A stretch of DNA of 64,000 nucleotides from Pseudoalteromonas viridis (GCF_017742995.1 NZ_CP072425.1:186001-250000), one strand, 5' to 3'. Shown: positions 1 through 9,853, counted from the stretch's first letter. A program made the numbers and translations. The notes: generated from the letters alone by a model not told the origin.

Positions 1-1052
1 GTATTCACCAGTACGGCACAGACCATACCGATAACCACCCCAGTCAGAGTCACTATCAGATTCTCCAGCAAATAGTAACGCAATATCTGTAACTGGTTGG
101 CACCCAGCGCGCGTCGGGTACCAATTTGCTTGCGGCGCTTGAGGATAGCAAACCGGGCCTGACCAAAAATGGCCAACATAGTCAGGATCAACAAGCCAAC
201 CAGGACCAGCTGCAGCGTTTGCAGCTCGGCGACATCCGCCCGATAACTTTCCTCCCGGGTCTGGCTGAAAGGCTTCAGCTTATCTATTTGTCTGCCAGGC
301 GTCATCAGCAACGCCTCTTTGACATCCAGCATAGCCTTATCCAGTGTGCCAGGCTTTGCTCTTACCATCAGGCCTACTTTGTCCTTAATCTCAAACACAG
401 GTGACAATACCGCGTGATCAAACAGTCGCCAGAAGCTCCAGACCGCTTTAAGGTTGTCCACCACCCCAATCACTTGTTGTGGATCTCCCTGCACATACAG
501 CGTCTTGCCTAGCACATCACGCCAGTTATCCGGGTGCAGTGTCTGAGCAAGCGCTTTGGAGACTAAAATTTTGCCGCCTGATTTGGCGCCGAAAAACGAA
601 TGGGTTACATCGCTTCTCTCAAACCATTGCCCGGCAACCAGCTTCAGGTCCAGCGTATCCTTGCTATCGTAATTACTGCCATAATATCCGCTACTGGTGA
701 GCTTATCTTCATCAGCAGGGCCGTAGCCTATATCAGCTGAGCGACCATAACCACTCAGTGGCACTGACGTGACAGGGATGGCATTCTCAACACTGTCCAG
801 GTCTTTAATATCGCGGAGCACTTGCTCAAATTCAGCAACCCGGGCTTCACCCGTTTCCTGTAAATTAATAAACAGTGAAAACACCTGAGTTTCATTGAGG
901 CCACTGGGTGCCGTTACCTTTTCGTGTTTTTGCATCACCATATAGACGGCATTAACGAAAATGGTGAAGGTTAAGGCAATTTGCAAGATCAGCAGCAGCG
1001 GGGACGCCTTGCTGCGCCAAAGCGATTTAAGAATGACTGAAAAATCCTTCAT
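1..1052 (-). CDS. ABC transporter permease, MacB/FtsX family (3' end outside window)
   Basis: The minus-strand frame opens with ATG at 1052, preceded by a strong AGGAGG, and runs off the left edge of the window, so about 350 codons are seen. The protein starts MKDFSVILKSLW, has one N-terminal membrane helix, then a large extracytoplasmic domain (about residues 45-290). It then enters the FtsX permease core, with the typical RKQIGTRRALGA coupling-helix motif and further membrane segments. In this family two such permeases work with a LolD/MacB-type ATPase to drive mechanical export or extraction across the periplasm. It lies 9 bases after the next permease, so the three genes form one operon. 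Substrate unknown. Confidence 0.9.
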   Translation of the reverse strand, partial: MKDFSVILKSLWRSKASPLLLILQIALTFTIFVNAVYMVMQKHEKVTAPSGLNETQVFSLFINLQETGEARVAEFEQVLRDIKDLDSVENAIPVTSVPLSGYGRSADIGYGPADEDKLTSSGYYGSNYDSKDTLDLKLVAGQWFERSDVTHSFFGAKSGGKILVSKALAQTLHPDNWRDVLGKTLYVQGDPQQVIGVVDNLKAVWSFWRLFDHAVLSPVFEIKDKVGLMVRAKPGTLDKAMLDVKEALLMTPGRQIDKLKPFSQTREESYRADVAELQTLQLVLVGLLILTMLAIFGQARFAILKRRKQIGTRRALGANQLQILRYYLLENLIVTLTGVVIGMVCAVLVN

Positions 1053-1061
1053 GACGTCCTC

Positions 1062-2393
1062 CTACAGGCTCTTTAACTGGCTGGATGGCTGGATCCGGGT
1101 AGCACGATAAATCGGCCACAGGCCAAACAATACACTCGCCACCACAGAGAGCACCAAGGTCATCAGCATGATCCTCAGGTCCATTTGCATAATGCTGTCA
1201 TTCAGATAAGTAAAGATTTGCTGAATTAACTGCAAACCAAACTGTGCGAATACCAGCCCCAGTACACCACCCAGAATACCTATCAAAAATGCCTCACACA
1301 AAAACTGCCAACCGATATCCTGGCGGCTGGCACCAACAGCCCGTCGCAAGCCAATTTCACTCCCCTTGCCGTAAAACTTGGTCATCATCAGGCTCATGCA
1401 ATTGAGCAAACACGCCAGCAAAAAGGCAAATGCCAGCCACACGGCCATGTCATTTTCGTTGCTCAGCACGTCAGCCCAGCGCAGGTATTCATCAATGGTA
1501 AATAAGCGACTCAGATTTTCTCTGGCGAAGCGACCTGCCGACTTTTGCTCATCGACATAGACGTTGATGAAATCCATGTAGTCCGCTCTGTCTTTTGCCG
1601 ACTCCAGCTCAACCCAGTAAAACAGCCAGATACAATCCGAGGTGATGAAGTCACTAAACGCGACATCTTCAATATCCTGCCAGCACGCCCAGGTGACATC
1701 ACCGCGAGAGAAGATCTCCTGGTTAATCTGGTATTGCAGTGGCACAAAAAGAGCATGGGGATCATGGTATGCCTGAGACGACAAATAATAAAACCTGGGA
1801 ATAGGGAACCAGTCGTCCATAACACCGACTATTTGCAGCAAGGACTCACCCAACACAATGTGACGGCCCACCGAGTTCACCCCGTCAAACAATTCGTCGT
1901 TCAGCGCTTTGGTGATCACCACAACCTGATTGCCCGCACTATCATCCTGTTCAGACCAGGCACTGCCATACAAAAAAGGCACATCGAACATCGCAAAGAA
2001 GTCATTGTGTATGGTGCGTATCATCCGCATCTGTGCATCACGACGATCTTGCTGCTCTGCCCGGCTCATGCTTTTAAATAAGCCAATGGCGGTTTCTTGC
2101 TGCGCTTTAGCGGCTGTTTTGAGGTTTAGGGCATCCCGATAGGAGATCATGGCAGGGATCTCCTCTCGTCCATCGACCACTTTGTATGGTTGTTGCGGAC
2201 CCCAGGAGCTTAGCTGGACAGTAAAAATACGATCACTTTTTGCAGGCAACGGATCTTTAGTCATCATATAGCTGACGGTGTAAGTCACCATCGCAGCCGC
2301 AATGCCCAAAGCAATCGTGCCCACCATCAGCACGCTCAGTAATGGCGTTTTACGTAAGCTGAGCCATGCCAGCTTAAAATAATAACTTAACAT
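1062..2393 (-). CDS. ABC transporter permease, MacB/FtsX family
   Basis: A 443-residue protein with an N-terminal helix (about 15-40), a long periplasmic MacB-like domain (about 45-310) and a C-terminal FtsX core of three helices. The core carries the cytoplasmic motif GSEIGLRRAVGASRQDI. This is the usual MacB-fold permease topology of four helices and one large soluble domain. It starts 8 bases after the ATPase gene with an AGGAA ribosome site overlapping that gene's stop, and is followed 9 bases later by a second permease. The pair probably forms a heterodimeric channel. No adaptor (HlyD/MacA) gene is visible; it may lie beyond the window edge. Confidence 0.92.
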   Translation of the reverse strand: MLSYYFKLAWLSLRKTPLLSVLMVGTIALGIAAAMVTYTVSYMMTKDPLPAKSDRIFTVQLSSWGPQQPYKVVDGREEIPAMISYRDALNLKTAAKAQQETAIGLFKSMSRAEQQDRRDAQMRMIRTIHNDFFAMFDVPFLYGSAWSEQDDSAGNQVVVITKALNDELFDGVNSVGRHIVLGESLLQIVGVMDDWFPIPRFYYLSSQAYHDPHALFVPLQYQINQEIFSRGDVTWACWQDIEDVAFSDFITSDCIWLFYWVELESAKDRADYMDFINVYVDEQKSAGRFARENLSRLFTIDEYLRWADVLSNENDMAVWLAFAFLLACLLNCMSLMMTKFYGKGSEIGLRRAVGASRQDIGWQFLCEAFLIGILGGVLGLVFAQFGLQLIQQIFTYLNDSIMQMDLRIMLMTLVLSVVASVLFGLWPIYRATRIQPSSQLKSL

Positions 2394-2401
2394 AGCTGTT
2401 C

Positions 2402-3091
2402 CTAAGCAATCGCCTGCGCTTGGGCACGACGCTCACTTAGCACACCATCTTTGATTTCAATGATCCTTTGCGCCTGACTAGCCTGCTCCGTGTCATGCGT
2501 TACCATCAAAATACTGGTCCCTTTCGAGTTGATATCTTTGAGCAAAGACATAATGCCATCTGCCATTTTAGAGTCCAGGTTACCGGTTGGCTCATCCGCC
2601 AGTAAAAATGCCGGACTACCTGCCAGCGCGCGCGCGATAGCAACACGTTGCTGCTGTCCGCCAGAAAGCTGCTGAGGGTAGTGATCTTTACGACTTGCCA
2701 AACCAACCTGCTGCAAAGCATCCATCACACGTTGTTTTCGCTCCGCGGCACTAAAGCTGCGATAGCGTAATGGCATTTCCACATTATCAAATAAGTTAAG
2801 CTCAGGGATCAGATTAAAGCCTTGGAAAATAAATCCAATTTTTTCATTTCGTAAGCGCGACTTTTGTTTATCTGACAGCCCGGTAACATCATTCCCATCT
2901 AGCAGATACTGACCTTCACAATATTCTTCCAGCAAACCCGCAATATTAAGAAAGGTCGTTTTGCCAGAGCCTGATGGGCCAATAACGGCGACAAACTCGC
3001 CCTGCTGCACTTCTAGATCAAATGGTTGCAGCGCTTGAGTTTTTACCGTATCCGTGTAGTAAGCCTTCGCCAGTTTTGACATTTTAAGCAT
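2402..3091 (-). CDS. ABC transporter ATP-binding protein, LolD/MacB family
   Basis: A 229-residue stand-alone ATPase. The Walker A motif GPSGSGKT lies at residues 38-45, the signature [15 protein letters not shown] near 142-156, and Walker B with the D-loop ([12 protein letters not shown]) near 160-171; the switch His follows in MVTHD. Length and motifs fit the LolD/MacB/FtsE group that powers FtsX-type permeases, and both permease genes follow directly. It is the first gene of the operon, with an AAGGAAA ribosome site before the ATG at 3091, so the promoter should be in 3092-3470. Substrate unknown: efflux of peptides or antimicrobials and lipoprotein-type extraction are both possible. Confidence 0.95.
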   Translation of the reverse strand: MLKMSKLAKAYYTDTVKTQALQPFDLEVQQGEFVAVIGPSGSGKTTFLNIAGLLEEYCEGQYLLDGNDVTGLSDKQKSRLRNEKIGFIFQGFNLIPELNLFDNVEMPLRYRSFSAAERKQRVMDALQQVGLASRKDHYPQQLSGGQQQRVAIARALAGSPAFLLADEPTGNLDSKMADGIMSLLKDINSKGTSILMVTHDTEQASQAQRIIEIKDGVLSERRAQAQAIA

Positions 3092-3473
3092 AAAATTTCC
3101 TTATGAATTGTCTTATTTTTGTAGCTCGCAAGCCTGTGTACTTCTATTTATGACTCACTCTTGCAAGAAGAGCCTGTCCCCAAGGCAATGCGCTGGCGGC
3201 TTAGCGGGCTTGTGTCTAAAATTAAAGCCCGTGGGCAATTTACCAGCGGACTCCAGAAGGTACACAAAAAACCATTTAAAGTCACGTTTTTTAAACGTTC
3301 CGTTAAACTAATGATGGTTCCGCCTTTATCGACTATATTTTTTGTAGGTGTTTGAAAGTAATGATTAAGCATCGCTTTGCTTAGAGCAGTTTGTTAATAA
3401 CAATTGTGCGTCGGTCCCTGCCTGTCGTGCCATGAACTTTATGTACATTTTGATTTATTTGAACGAGGGAAAA
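3092..3473. other. Intergenic region between divergent genes
   Basis: Non-coding stretch of 382 bases that must hold the promoters of the minus-strand ABC operon and the plus-strand DUF1993 gene. Short open frames on both strands (e.g. 3161-3355) show no recognisable family. I see no clear operator or terminator. Confidence 0.5.
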
Positions 3474-3968
3474 ATGAGCCAAATTATTGAGCCATTCATA
3501 CATTATCTAAACCAAATGCGTACTATGATGCAACGCGACGATATTACCGAAGATTTGCTAAAGCAAAGACTCAGCCCGGACATGTTTCCTTTGCATCAAC
3601 AAGTCTCAACAGCTGCGGCCTTGTCGCTTCGTTGTTGCTGCCCGTTATTTAATAAAGAGGTCAAGAGCTTCAAACGCCCAACCATTAGTCTCACCGACTT
3701 GCAGCAAGAGTTGGACGACACCATAGAGTATCTGGAGCAGTTAGAAAACAACCCCTTTGAGTCGATGCCTTCGAGCATCACTTTCGTTGCGGGCTTTGCC
3801 AACCACACGCTGGAGCCTGAGCAGTACTTTCAGTTTTATGCCTGGCCTAACTTCCTGTTCCACTTTTCCATGGCCTACGCAATACTGCGGGTTGCCGGAC
3901 TGCCACTCGGCAAAGGCGATTTTGATGGTTTCCACCGCTACCCGGCCGGATTTTCATTTCCCTCGTAA
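3474..3968 (+). CDS. DUF1993 family protein
   Basis: A 164-residue protein from the ATG at 3474, which follows a GAGGGA ribosome site; an upstream in-frame ATG at 3432 lacks one. The sequence begins MSQIIEPFIHYL and contains LSLRCCCPLFNK, a fairly hydrophobic centre (YFQFYAWPNFLFHFSMAYAI) and a C-terminal FDGFHRYPAGFSFP. The spacing of helices and the end of the chain match DUF1993, a helical-bundle family resembling DinB-like proteins, of unknown function. It stands alone, divergent from the ABC operon and convergent with the AraC regulator. There is no signal peptide, so it is probably cytosolic. Confidence 0.75.
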   Translation: MSQIIEPFIHYLNQMRTMMQRDDITEDLLKQRLSPDMFPLHQQVSTAAALSLRCCCPLFNKEVKSFKRPTISLTDLQQELDDTIEYLEQLENNPFESMPSSITFVAGFANHTLEPEQYFQFYAWPNFLFHFSMAYAILRVAGLPLGKGDFDGFHRYPAGFSFPS

Positions 3969-3986
3969 TTTCCTCGGCTCAGAAGG

Positions 3987-4826
3987 TTAGCGTTTTCGCC
4001 AGCTAAACTGACGCCGGTAGGCCCCCGGTGTCATGCCCGTGTGTGCTTTAAAAAACTGACTAAAATAGGCGGCACTGGCAAACCCGCATTGCTGTGCCAC
4101 CACCCCAACCGGCCGCCGCTCCGTTGCCAGTAAATGCTGGGCTCGCTGACAGCGCAGCTGTGCACAATACTGTGAAAACGAACAACCAAGCTCGTGTTGA
4201 AACCAGCGCTTTAGGGTCGCTGTACTGACATTGATATACGCGGCACACTGAGCCAGGCTGGGAGGTTCATCAACCCGGCTTGCAACCCAGGCCTTTACCC
4301 GGGCCAATCGCTCTGAGTTACGCGAGTGATCCAGAGCGATCCCTTTGGCGGGAGAAGTACGCAATTCAGCCAGTATCTCACATAGCAAAGTCAGCCGGTT
4401 AAGCGGGCTTGCGGTGTTGAGTGCCAGACATTGTGCACGTACATGCTCAGCGCTATCCCGGCAAAAGACCAGCCCGCTTTCAATACTATCAAGCCAGCTC
4501 TGTAAGTCGGCCAGCTCGGCAATGGCACAAGCCAGCAATGTCTTTGGCCACAACACCACCACAACCAGCTCGGCACTGTCATAAGGGGGTTGACTGTCCC
4601 ATGTGTGGGATACGCCAGGTGCGATCAGGGCCAGGTCAATGCCGTCAAACGCATGAATGGCGCTGCCGATAAACCCGCAGCCCTGCGCACCTATTGTCAG
4701 GATCAGCTCAAAGCAATCATGCTGATGCCACTCGAACAGCACCTTTTGCTTTTCAATATACTTAACTTGCACAGATTGGTTCAGCGCAAAGCGGACTGGG
4801 GCGGGTTTTCCTGTATTAATGGTCAA
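3987..4826 (-). CDS. AraC family transcriptional regulator
   Basis: A 279-residue regulator with an N-terminal cupin-like sensor domain (about 20-150; HQHDCFELILTIG is typical of the effector pocket) and a C-terminal double helix-turn-helix (about 175-275). The latter contains LKRWFQHELGCSFSQY and the AraC signature around GFASAAYFSQFFKAHTGMTP. No ATG is available in frame; the best start is TTG at 4826, since a stop lies about 40 bases upstream. It is divergent from the HAD phosphatase gene, separated by about 95 bases, and may control it or itself. Effector unknown. Confidence 0.88.
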   Translation of the reverse strand: MTINTGKPAPVRFALNQSVQVKYIEKQKVLFEWHQHDCFELILTIGAQGCGFIGSAIHAFDGIDLALIAPGVSHTWDSQPPYDSAELVVVVLWPKTLLACAIAELADLQSWLDSIESGLVFCRDSAEHVRAQCLALNTASPLNRLTLLCEILAELRTSPAKGIALDHSRNSERLARVKAWVASRVDEPPSLAQCAAYINVSTATLKRWFQHELGCSFSQYCAQLRCQRAQHLLATERRPVGVVAQQCGFASAAYFSQFFKAHTGMTPGAYRRQFSWRKR

Positions 4827-4921
4827 TTTGAGCCAATATTTATAAATTATGAGCCAATAACCAAAATACTAAATGGTGAGTTTGGCAAAGTAAATGCTCT
4901 GTTTTGTACCCGGAAGTAATA

Positions 4922-5674
4922 ATGAATTTTGTTTTTGATTTAGATGGCACGACCGTATTCCATGCCCAGCGCATGCATGATGACATCAAAGATGGCCTGT
5001 TAGCACTGCAAAGTAACGGTGGTAAGTTGTACTTTGCCACCGCCCGACCACTGAGAGATACCTTGCCAGTCTTGCCTGAGTGCTTCTGGCATCACCCTAT
5101 CATTGGCTGCAACGGCGCTATGTTCAGTGAACACAAGGCGGTAGTCAGTGCCCACAGTTTCGAGCCAAAGCAAATTACCACTTTGCTTACCTGGCTGGAC
5201 AACCACGAAATCGCCTATTTATTTGACGGCCACTGGCAGTATGCCATCTCAAACAAGCCTCATCATTTTCATCAGCATGTGGCCGAACTGGGTATTCCTC
5301 CGGGCAGCAATGAACAGCTAAGACATGAGCCCATTGTGAAGTTACTGGTACTAGAGGATGAGCATCACGAGCGGGTCAAAGAAGTCTGTGAACAAACACT
5401 CAGCAGCTTTGAAATCTATCATCACAACGGCCATCATTGCTTTGATCTGGTGCCCGCTCGCAGCAACAAGCTTACAGCGCTGCTGGAACTTGGCCTGGAT
5501 ATGCAGCAAACCGTATGTTTTGGCAACGATGTCAATGACATTGCAATGCTGGAAGCCGCCCGGCAGGCCTATGTTGTCGGCGAGCAAATTACGCCAAATT
5601 GTGACTATGTTCAGCTGACACAGGAAACCGTGGCACAGACCCTCCACCAGTTAGCAAACAATCTTTGCGCATAA
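4922..5674 (+). CDS. HAD-IIB (Cof-like) hydrolase
   Basis: A 250-residue Cof-type haloacid dehalogenase phosphatase. Motif I is at the very start (FVFDLDGTT, with the nucleophile Asp at about 7), motif II is the Thr/Ser region in YFATAR near 40, and motif III/IV is VCFGNDVNDIAML near 205. The middle part (about 80-185) is the C2-type cap that selects substrate, usually a sugar phosphate or flavin/pyridoxal phosphate. ATG 4922 is preferred to the earlier in-frame start at 4904, because the catalytic motif begins immediately after it. It is divergent from the AraC regulator. The exact substrate cannot be read from sequence. Confidence 0.9.
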   Translation: MNFVFDLDGTTVFHAQRMHDDIKDGLLALQSNGGKLYFATARPLRDTLPVLPECFWHHPIIGCNGAMFSEHKAVVSAHSFEPKQITTLLTWLDNHEIAYLFDGHWQYAISNKPHHFHQHVAELGIPPGSNEQLRHEPIVKLLVLEDEHHERVKEVCEQTLSSFEIYHHNGHHCFDLVPARSNKLTALLELGLDMQQTVCFGNDVNDIAMLEAARQAYVVGEQITPNCDYVQLTQETVAQTLHQLANNLCA

Positions 5675-5696
5675 ACCCGCTCCTTGCTCACCCCCG

Positions 5697-5723
5697 GCCG
5701 CGATTTAATGCTAAAATCGCGGC
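5697..5723 (+). terminator. Strong hairpin between HAD gene and ybiT
   Basis: Perfect 10-bp stem GCCGCGATTT / AAATCGCGGC with a 7-base loop, 23 bases after the HAD stop and 24 bases before the ybiT start. There is no T-run, so it could be a terminator for the HAD gene or a leader structure of ybiT. Confidence 0.5.
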
Positions 5724-5747
5724 AATTGAATCTAATGAGCACCCTTT

Positions 5748-7340
5748 ATGCTGTCTTGTAACAACATCACCATGCAGTTTGGCGCTAAGCCGCTGTTTGA
5801 AAATATCTCGGTCAAATTTGGCGACGGTAATCGCTATGGTCTGATCGGCGCCAATGGCTGCGGTAAATCGACCTTTATGAAGATCCTCAGCAAAGAGCTT
5901 GAGGCCAGCGCGGGTAACGTTTCTTACGACCCCAACGAGCGCATTGCGAAACTTAATCAGGATCAGTTTGCCTACGAGGAATTCTCTGTGGTCGACACGG
6001 TTATCATGGGCCATAAAGAGTTGTGGGAAATAAAACAGGAGCGCGACCGCATCTACTCGCTGCCTGAAATGAGCGAAGAAGACGGTATGAAAGTGGCCGA
6101 TCTGGAAACTCAGTTTGCCGAAATGGACGGTTATGCCGCCGAAGCTAAAGCCGGTGAGCTGCTGCTGGGTGTGGGCATTCCAACCGAACAACACTACGGA
6201 CCTATGTCTGAAGTTGCACCCGGCTGGAAACTACGAGTGCTGCTGGCGCAGGTGCTGTTTGCCGAGCCAGACATCATGCTGCTCGACGAACCCACCAACA
6301 ACCTGGACATCTACACCATCAAGTGGCTGGAAGACGTTCTGAACCAGCGCGACTGCACTATGATCATCATCTCGCACGACCGTCACTTCCTGAACTCGGT
6401 GTGTACTCATATGGCTGATATCGACTATGGCGATCTGCGCATTTACCCGGGCAACTACGACGAATATATGCTGGCCGCCACCCAGGCGCGGGAGCGTCTG
6501 CTAGCTGACAACGCCAAGAAAAAAGCTCAGATCTCTGAACTTCAGCAGTTTGTTGCGCGCTTCTCAGCAAACGCGTCTAAAGCAAAGCAAGCCACTTCGC
6601 GTGCCAAACAGATAGATAAGATCCAGCTGGAAGAAGTTAAAGCATCAAGCCGTCAGAACCCGTTTATTCGTTTTGAGCAATCCAAACAGCTATTCCGAAA
6701 TGCGCTGGAACTGGAAAACCTGTCACAAGGCTTTGACGATACTCTGTTCAGTGGCCTCAACGGGCTGGTCGAAGTGGGCGAAAAAGTCGCTATCATCGGT
6801 GAAAATGGCGTGGGTAAAACCACCTTGCTGAACACCCTAGCCGGGCGCATGGCACCTAAGTCGGGTGAGTTTAAATGGTCTGAAAATGCCAACATTGGCT
6901 ACTATGCTCAGGACCATGCGGATGAGTTTGAAAAAGACTTAGATCTGTTTCAGTGGATGGAGCAGTGGCAGCAGGAAGGCGATGATGAACAGGTAGTTCG
7001 TGGCTTCCTGGGTCGTATGCTGTTCTCACAAAACGACATCAAAAAGTCGGTAAAAGTGATTTCCGGGGGTGAGCAGGGTCGCATGCTATTCGGTAAGCTG
7101 ATGATGCACAAACCGAATATTCTGTTGATGGATGAACCGACCAACCACATGGATATGGAATCCATTGAGTCACTGAATATGGCACTGGAGCAGTACGAAG
7201 GAACCCTGTTCTTCGTGTCACACGACCGCCAGTTTGTTTCTTCTCTGGCCACTCGCATTTGGGAGATCAAAGACGGTCAGATCATTGACTTCCAGGGCAC
7301 TTACGACGAATACCTGGCTAAGCAAGCAGCTGAGCAGTAA
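5748..7340 (+). CDS. ybiT: ABC-F family ATPase YbiT
   Basis: 530 residues, the same length as E. coli YbiT, with two ABC cassettes. The first has Walker A GANGCGKS at 34-41, a degenerate signature ([15 protein letters not shown]) and Walker [15 protein letters not shown] linker rich in Lys and Gln (about 240-300) follows. The second cassette has Walker A GENGVGKT, signature [11 protein letters not shown] and Walker [17 protein letters not shown] proteins have no membrane part; they bind the ribosomal E site and modulate translation. The missing LSGGQ in the first half is normal for YbiT. It is monocistronic, with hairpins on both sides. Confidence 0.95.
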   Translation: MLSCNNITMQFGAKPLFENISVKFGDGNRYGLIGANGCGKSTFMKILSKELEASAGNVSYDPNERIAKLNQDQFAYEEFSVVDTVIMGHKELWEIKQERDRIYSLPEMSEEDGMKVADLETQFAEMDGYAAEAKAGELLLGVGIPTEQHYGPMSEVAPGWKLRVLLAQVLFAEPDIMLLDEPTNNLDIYTIKWLEDVLNQRDCTMIIISHDRHFLNSVCTHMADIDYGDLRIYPGNYDEYMLAATQARERLLADNAKKKAQISELQQFVARFSANASKAKQATSRAKQIDKIQLEEVKASSRQNPFIRFEQSKQLFRNALELENLSQGFDDTLFSGLNGLVEVGEKVAIIGENGVGKTTLLNTLAGRMAPKSGEFKWSENANIGYYAQDHADEFEKDLDLFQWMEQWQQEGDDEQVVRGFLGRMLFSQNDIKKSVKVISGGEQGRMLFGKLMMHKPNILLMDEPTNHMDMESIESLNMALEQYEGTLFFVSHDRQFVSSLATRIWEIKDGQIIDFQGTYDEYLAKQAAEQ

Positions 7341-7350
7341 GCCTGACTTT

Positions 7351-7371
7351 CTGGCCGCGCCCTGCGGCCAG
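7351..7371 (+). terminator. Hairpin after ybiT
   Basis: Perfect 8-bp GC-rich stem CTGGCCGC / GCGGCCAG with a 5-base loop, 10 bases after the ybiT stop. It is followed by AATTACCC rather than a T-run, so termination may be weak or factor-assisted. Confidence 0.55.
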
Positions 7372-7579
7372 AATTACCCACCCCCAAGCTTGTTATTTTC
7401 CTCGCATAACTTTATCTCAAAAAGTTTAAATAAGCAGCTTTATCAAAAGCTTAATAAAAACCCCATGACTAAACTCAAGCTAAAATATTTCTATTTTTCT
7501 CACTTTGTAAAAATTCGCTAGGATTTTACCCTCTCTGCTTAGGCATGGTGAAGGCGTCTTTTTTACAGGAAAAATAATC

Positions 7580-9235
7580 ATGAAATTCACACTTCGCCAT
7601 TCGACGCTTTTGCTGCTGACCATCTGTGCACCCGCACTCGCCGGTAAAACCCCTTCACCCATTGAACCCATTATGGTCACGATCCCGGCAGGCAGTTTTA
7701 CTATGGGTACTACAGACAATAAAAACAGCCAGCCGGTTCATACTGTCACGCTGCCAGAGTTTAGCCTGGGCAAATATGAAGTCACGGTCAGAGAGTACCG
7801 ACGCTTTGTAGAAGCGACCGGCTTTGTGGCACCGCAGGAATGCTATCACCAGCTTGATAGCTGGTTTATTGGCAGCACACCGGGTAGCTGGGATAACAAC
7901 AGCCTGACAGACAATGAGTTCCAGCCTGCTATCTGTGTGAGCTGGGCGGGCGCGAAAGCCTATGTGGACTGGCTGGCAAAAACAACCGGGAAACCCTACC
8001 GGCTGCCCACTGAGGCGGAATGGGAATATGCGGCAAAAGGAGCGGTTCAGACGCGCTTTTATTTTGGCAACGACCCCAAACATCCCTCAGTCTGCCAATA
8101 TGAAAACACGGCAGATCTCAGTGGTGAAAATGAATTACAGCGTACCACCAGCAGTACCTATGTGAACTTTGTTGATGGTTTTGCCGATTGTGTCGATCAT
8201 GCTACGTATGCCAGTGTTGTTGGCATGTACCAGCCCAACCCCTATGGTTTGCACGACATGCTCAGCAACGTAGCCGAATTGATGGGTGATTGCTTTGAGG
8301 GCGACTATCAGAACGCCCGCTCCGATGGCAAAGCCTTACCGTCCGAGCAGTGTGACAGGCGCGCCGTGCGCGGCAGCAGCTGGCACTGGAATATCTGGCC
8401 TGTTACCCGCCGCGGTAGCCAGCCCGAAAACTTTGCCGGAGCTGCGGAAGGCTTTCGCGTCGCACTAGATGGTCAGGCGCCTAAAGCCAGCAAAACCACG
8501 CAACAATTTAAAAAACAGCTCGCCTTCGCGCAGCAGCAGGAACAAAGTCGGCGCGACCAGCAGTTTGCTTACCCTATGCCAGTAACTGGCCTCACCCTGT
8601 CACAAAGCCATGGTAATACTGTACTCAGCTGGGATCCTAGCTCAGAAAAAGACATCGCCGGTTATCGTATTTATCGAAATCAAAGTGCAGGCTCTATGTT
8701 TGCACTGATGGCTGACAATGTCATAGATACTCGATTTATTGATGCCAATGCCTCTCCCAATGTATATGAGTATACGGTGGTTGCGGTGCGCCGTAACCTG
8801 CAAAGTAACTACAGTAATGTGGTTAAAACCCCAGGGACGGTCTTCTTAATTCCTGGCAGAATTGAAGCAGAATACGCCCATGCAATCACAGGCGCAAACT
8901 CAGCCCGTACCTCAGACATTGACGGGCGCTTTAACCTCACCGGTGGCAATGGTATAGCCGAAGGCGCACAATTAAAATACCAGATCAATGTTAGCCAAAG
9001 CGGACACTATCGCCTGAGTTACCGAATTGCCGGACCGCGCGATGGTAAGGGCTTTACGGTAACCCTTGACGACAAGCCTCTGGGTAAATACGCAGTAAAA
9101 GGCACCGGTGGTTTTCACCAGTGGCAAACGCAGCAGGGTCCGCGTATCTTCCTGAATGCCGGTCAGCATACATTGACCCTTCATTCTCAAGACAGCCACT
9201 GGAAACTGAACTGGCTGGCATTAGATAGCGAATAA
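7580..9235 (+). CDS. Secreted SUMF1/FGE-fold protein with fibronectin III and carbohydrate-binding modules
   Basis: 551 residues starting with a signal peptide (cleavage near ALAG, residue 22). Residues 30-295 have the formylglycine-generating-enzyme fold: IPAGSFTMGT, YEVTVREYRRF, LPTEAEWEYAAKG and RGSSWHWN...GFRVAL. A fibronectin III-like segment follows (about 335-415), then a C-terminal beta-sandwich (about 425-548, beginning RIEAEYA and ending LNWLALDS) that resembles CBM6/CBM35. The region where true FGEs carry their copper-binding cysteine pair (after RGSSW) has no cysteine. It is therefore probably not a sulfatase-maturing enzyme, but a relative using the fold for binding or other oxidation. 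Flanking terminators make it a single-gene unit. Confidence 0.85.
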   Translation: MKFTLRHSTLLLLTICAPALAGKTPSPIEPIMVTIPAGSFTMGTTDNKNSQPVHTVTLPEFSLGKYEVTVREYRRFVEATGFVAPQECYHQLDSWFIGSTPGSWDNNSLTDNEFQPAICVSWAGAKAYVDWLAKTTGKPYRLPTEAEWEYAAKGAVQTRFYFGNDPKHPSVCQYENTADLSGENELQRTTSSTYVNFVDGFADCVDHATYASVVGMYQPNPYGLHDMLSNVAELMGDCFEGDYQNARSDGKALPSEQCDRRAVRGSSWHWNIWPVTRRGSQPENFAGAAEGFRVALDGQAPKASKTTQQFKKQLAFAQQQEQSRRDQQFAYPMPVTGLTLSQSHGNTVLSWDPSSEKDIAGYRIYRNQSAGSMFALMADNVIDTRFIDANASPNVYEYTVVAVRRNLQSNYSNVVKTPGTVFLIPGRIEAEYAHAITGANSARTSDIDGRFNLTGGNGIAEGAQLKYQINVSQSGHYRLSYRIAGPRDGKGFTVTLDDKPLGKYAVKGTGGFHQWQTQQGPRIFLNAGQHTLTLHSQDSHWKLNWLALDSE

Positions 9236-9244
9236 CACAGAAAT

Positions 9245-9265
9245 CGGGGAAACGCGGTTTCCCCG
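9245..9265 (+). terminator. Terminator after FGE-like gene
   Basis: Perfect 9-bp stem CGGGGAAAC / GTTTCCCCG with a 3-base loop, 9 bases after the stop codon, followed by TCTTGCCT. Confidence 0.65.
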
Positions 9266-9346
9266 TCTTGCCTAATCACGATAACAGTGACTATTTTTAT
9301 AAAGGGTGTGGATCCGACTTATCACTTTGATGGTCGACAATACGGA

Positions 9347-9853
9347 ATGCACTACCAGATGCTCATAAAGACCTTTAGTATATTGCTCATTGCCTGCTGC
9401 TCATTTGCTCTGCAGGCTCGCTCGCTTTGTGACAGCCCTCACTATCATGCCTTTGATTTCTGGGTGGGTGAATGGCGGGTGATGTCAAAAGGTCAGTTTG
9501 CTGGCAATAGTAAAATCACAAAAATACTCAATGGTTGCGTGATCCTGGAGGAATATCAGGCGGTGTCCGGCTATCAGGGAAAAAGCCTCAATATCTTCGA
9601 CAAGCAACAACAGCAGTGGCACCAGAGCTGGACCGACAACGCCGGTTTGCTACTGCAACTGAGTGGCAACCGCGACAATAACGGTATGGTGTTGCAAGGT
9701 CCGGGGCTGGATAGCGAAGGCAAACCCGTGTTACACCGTATTACCTGGCAACCCAAACAAGATGACACGGTACATCAACACTGGCAGTCTTCTGCCAACG
9801 AGGGCAAGTCCTGGCAAACCTTGTTTTATGGTGTTTATCATAAAATTCAATAA
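9347..9853 (+). CDS. Secreted protein of unknown function (lipocalin-like, DUF1579-type)
   Basis: From the ATG at 9347 this is a 168-residue protein with a signal peptide (LLIACCSFALQA). An in-frame start at 9287 would put 20 polar residues before the signal and is unlikely. The mature part starts with AFDFWVGEWRV, continues with KILNGCVILEEY and GKSLNIFDKQQQQWHQSW, and ends as a beta-rich domain. This pattern is common in periplasmic proteins of gammaproteobacteria that look like small lipocalin-like barrels. I know of no established function. It lies between two terminators and is convergent with the next gene, so it is probably monocistronic. Confidence 0.7.
   Translation: MHYQMLIKTFSILLIACCSFALQARSLCDSPHYHAFDFWVGEWRVMSKGQFAGNSKITKILNGCVILEEYQAVSGYQGKSLNIFDKQQQQWHQSWTDNAGLLLQLSGNRDNNGMVLQGPGLDSEGKPVLHRITWQPKQDDTVHQHWQSSANEGKSWQTLFYGVYHKIQ

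Noticed and set aside
1545..2081. Plus-strand open frame inside the permease gene
   Set aside because: It lies antisense to a clearly conserved permease, has no ribosome site or recognisable domain.
3161..3355. Small frames in the ABC/DUF1993 intergenic region
   Set aside because: No clear start signal or homology; probably promoter sequence.
5688..6194. Minus-strand frame opposite ybiT
   Set aside because: Antisense to ybiT and without any family resemblance.
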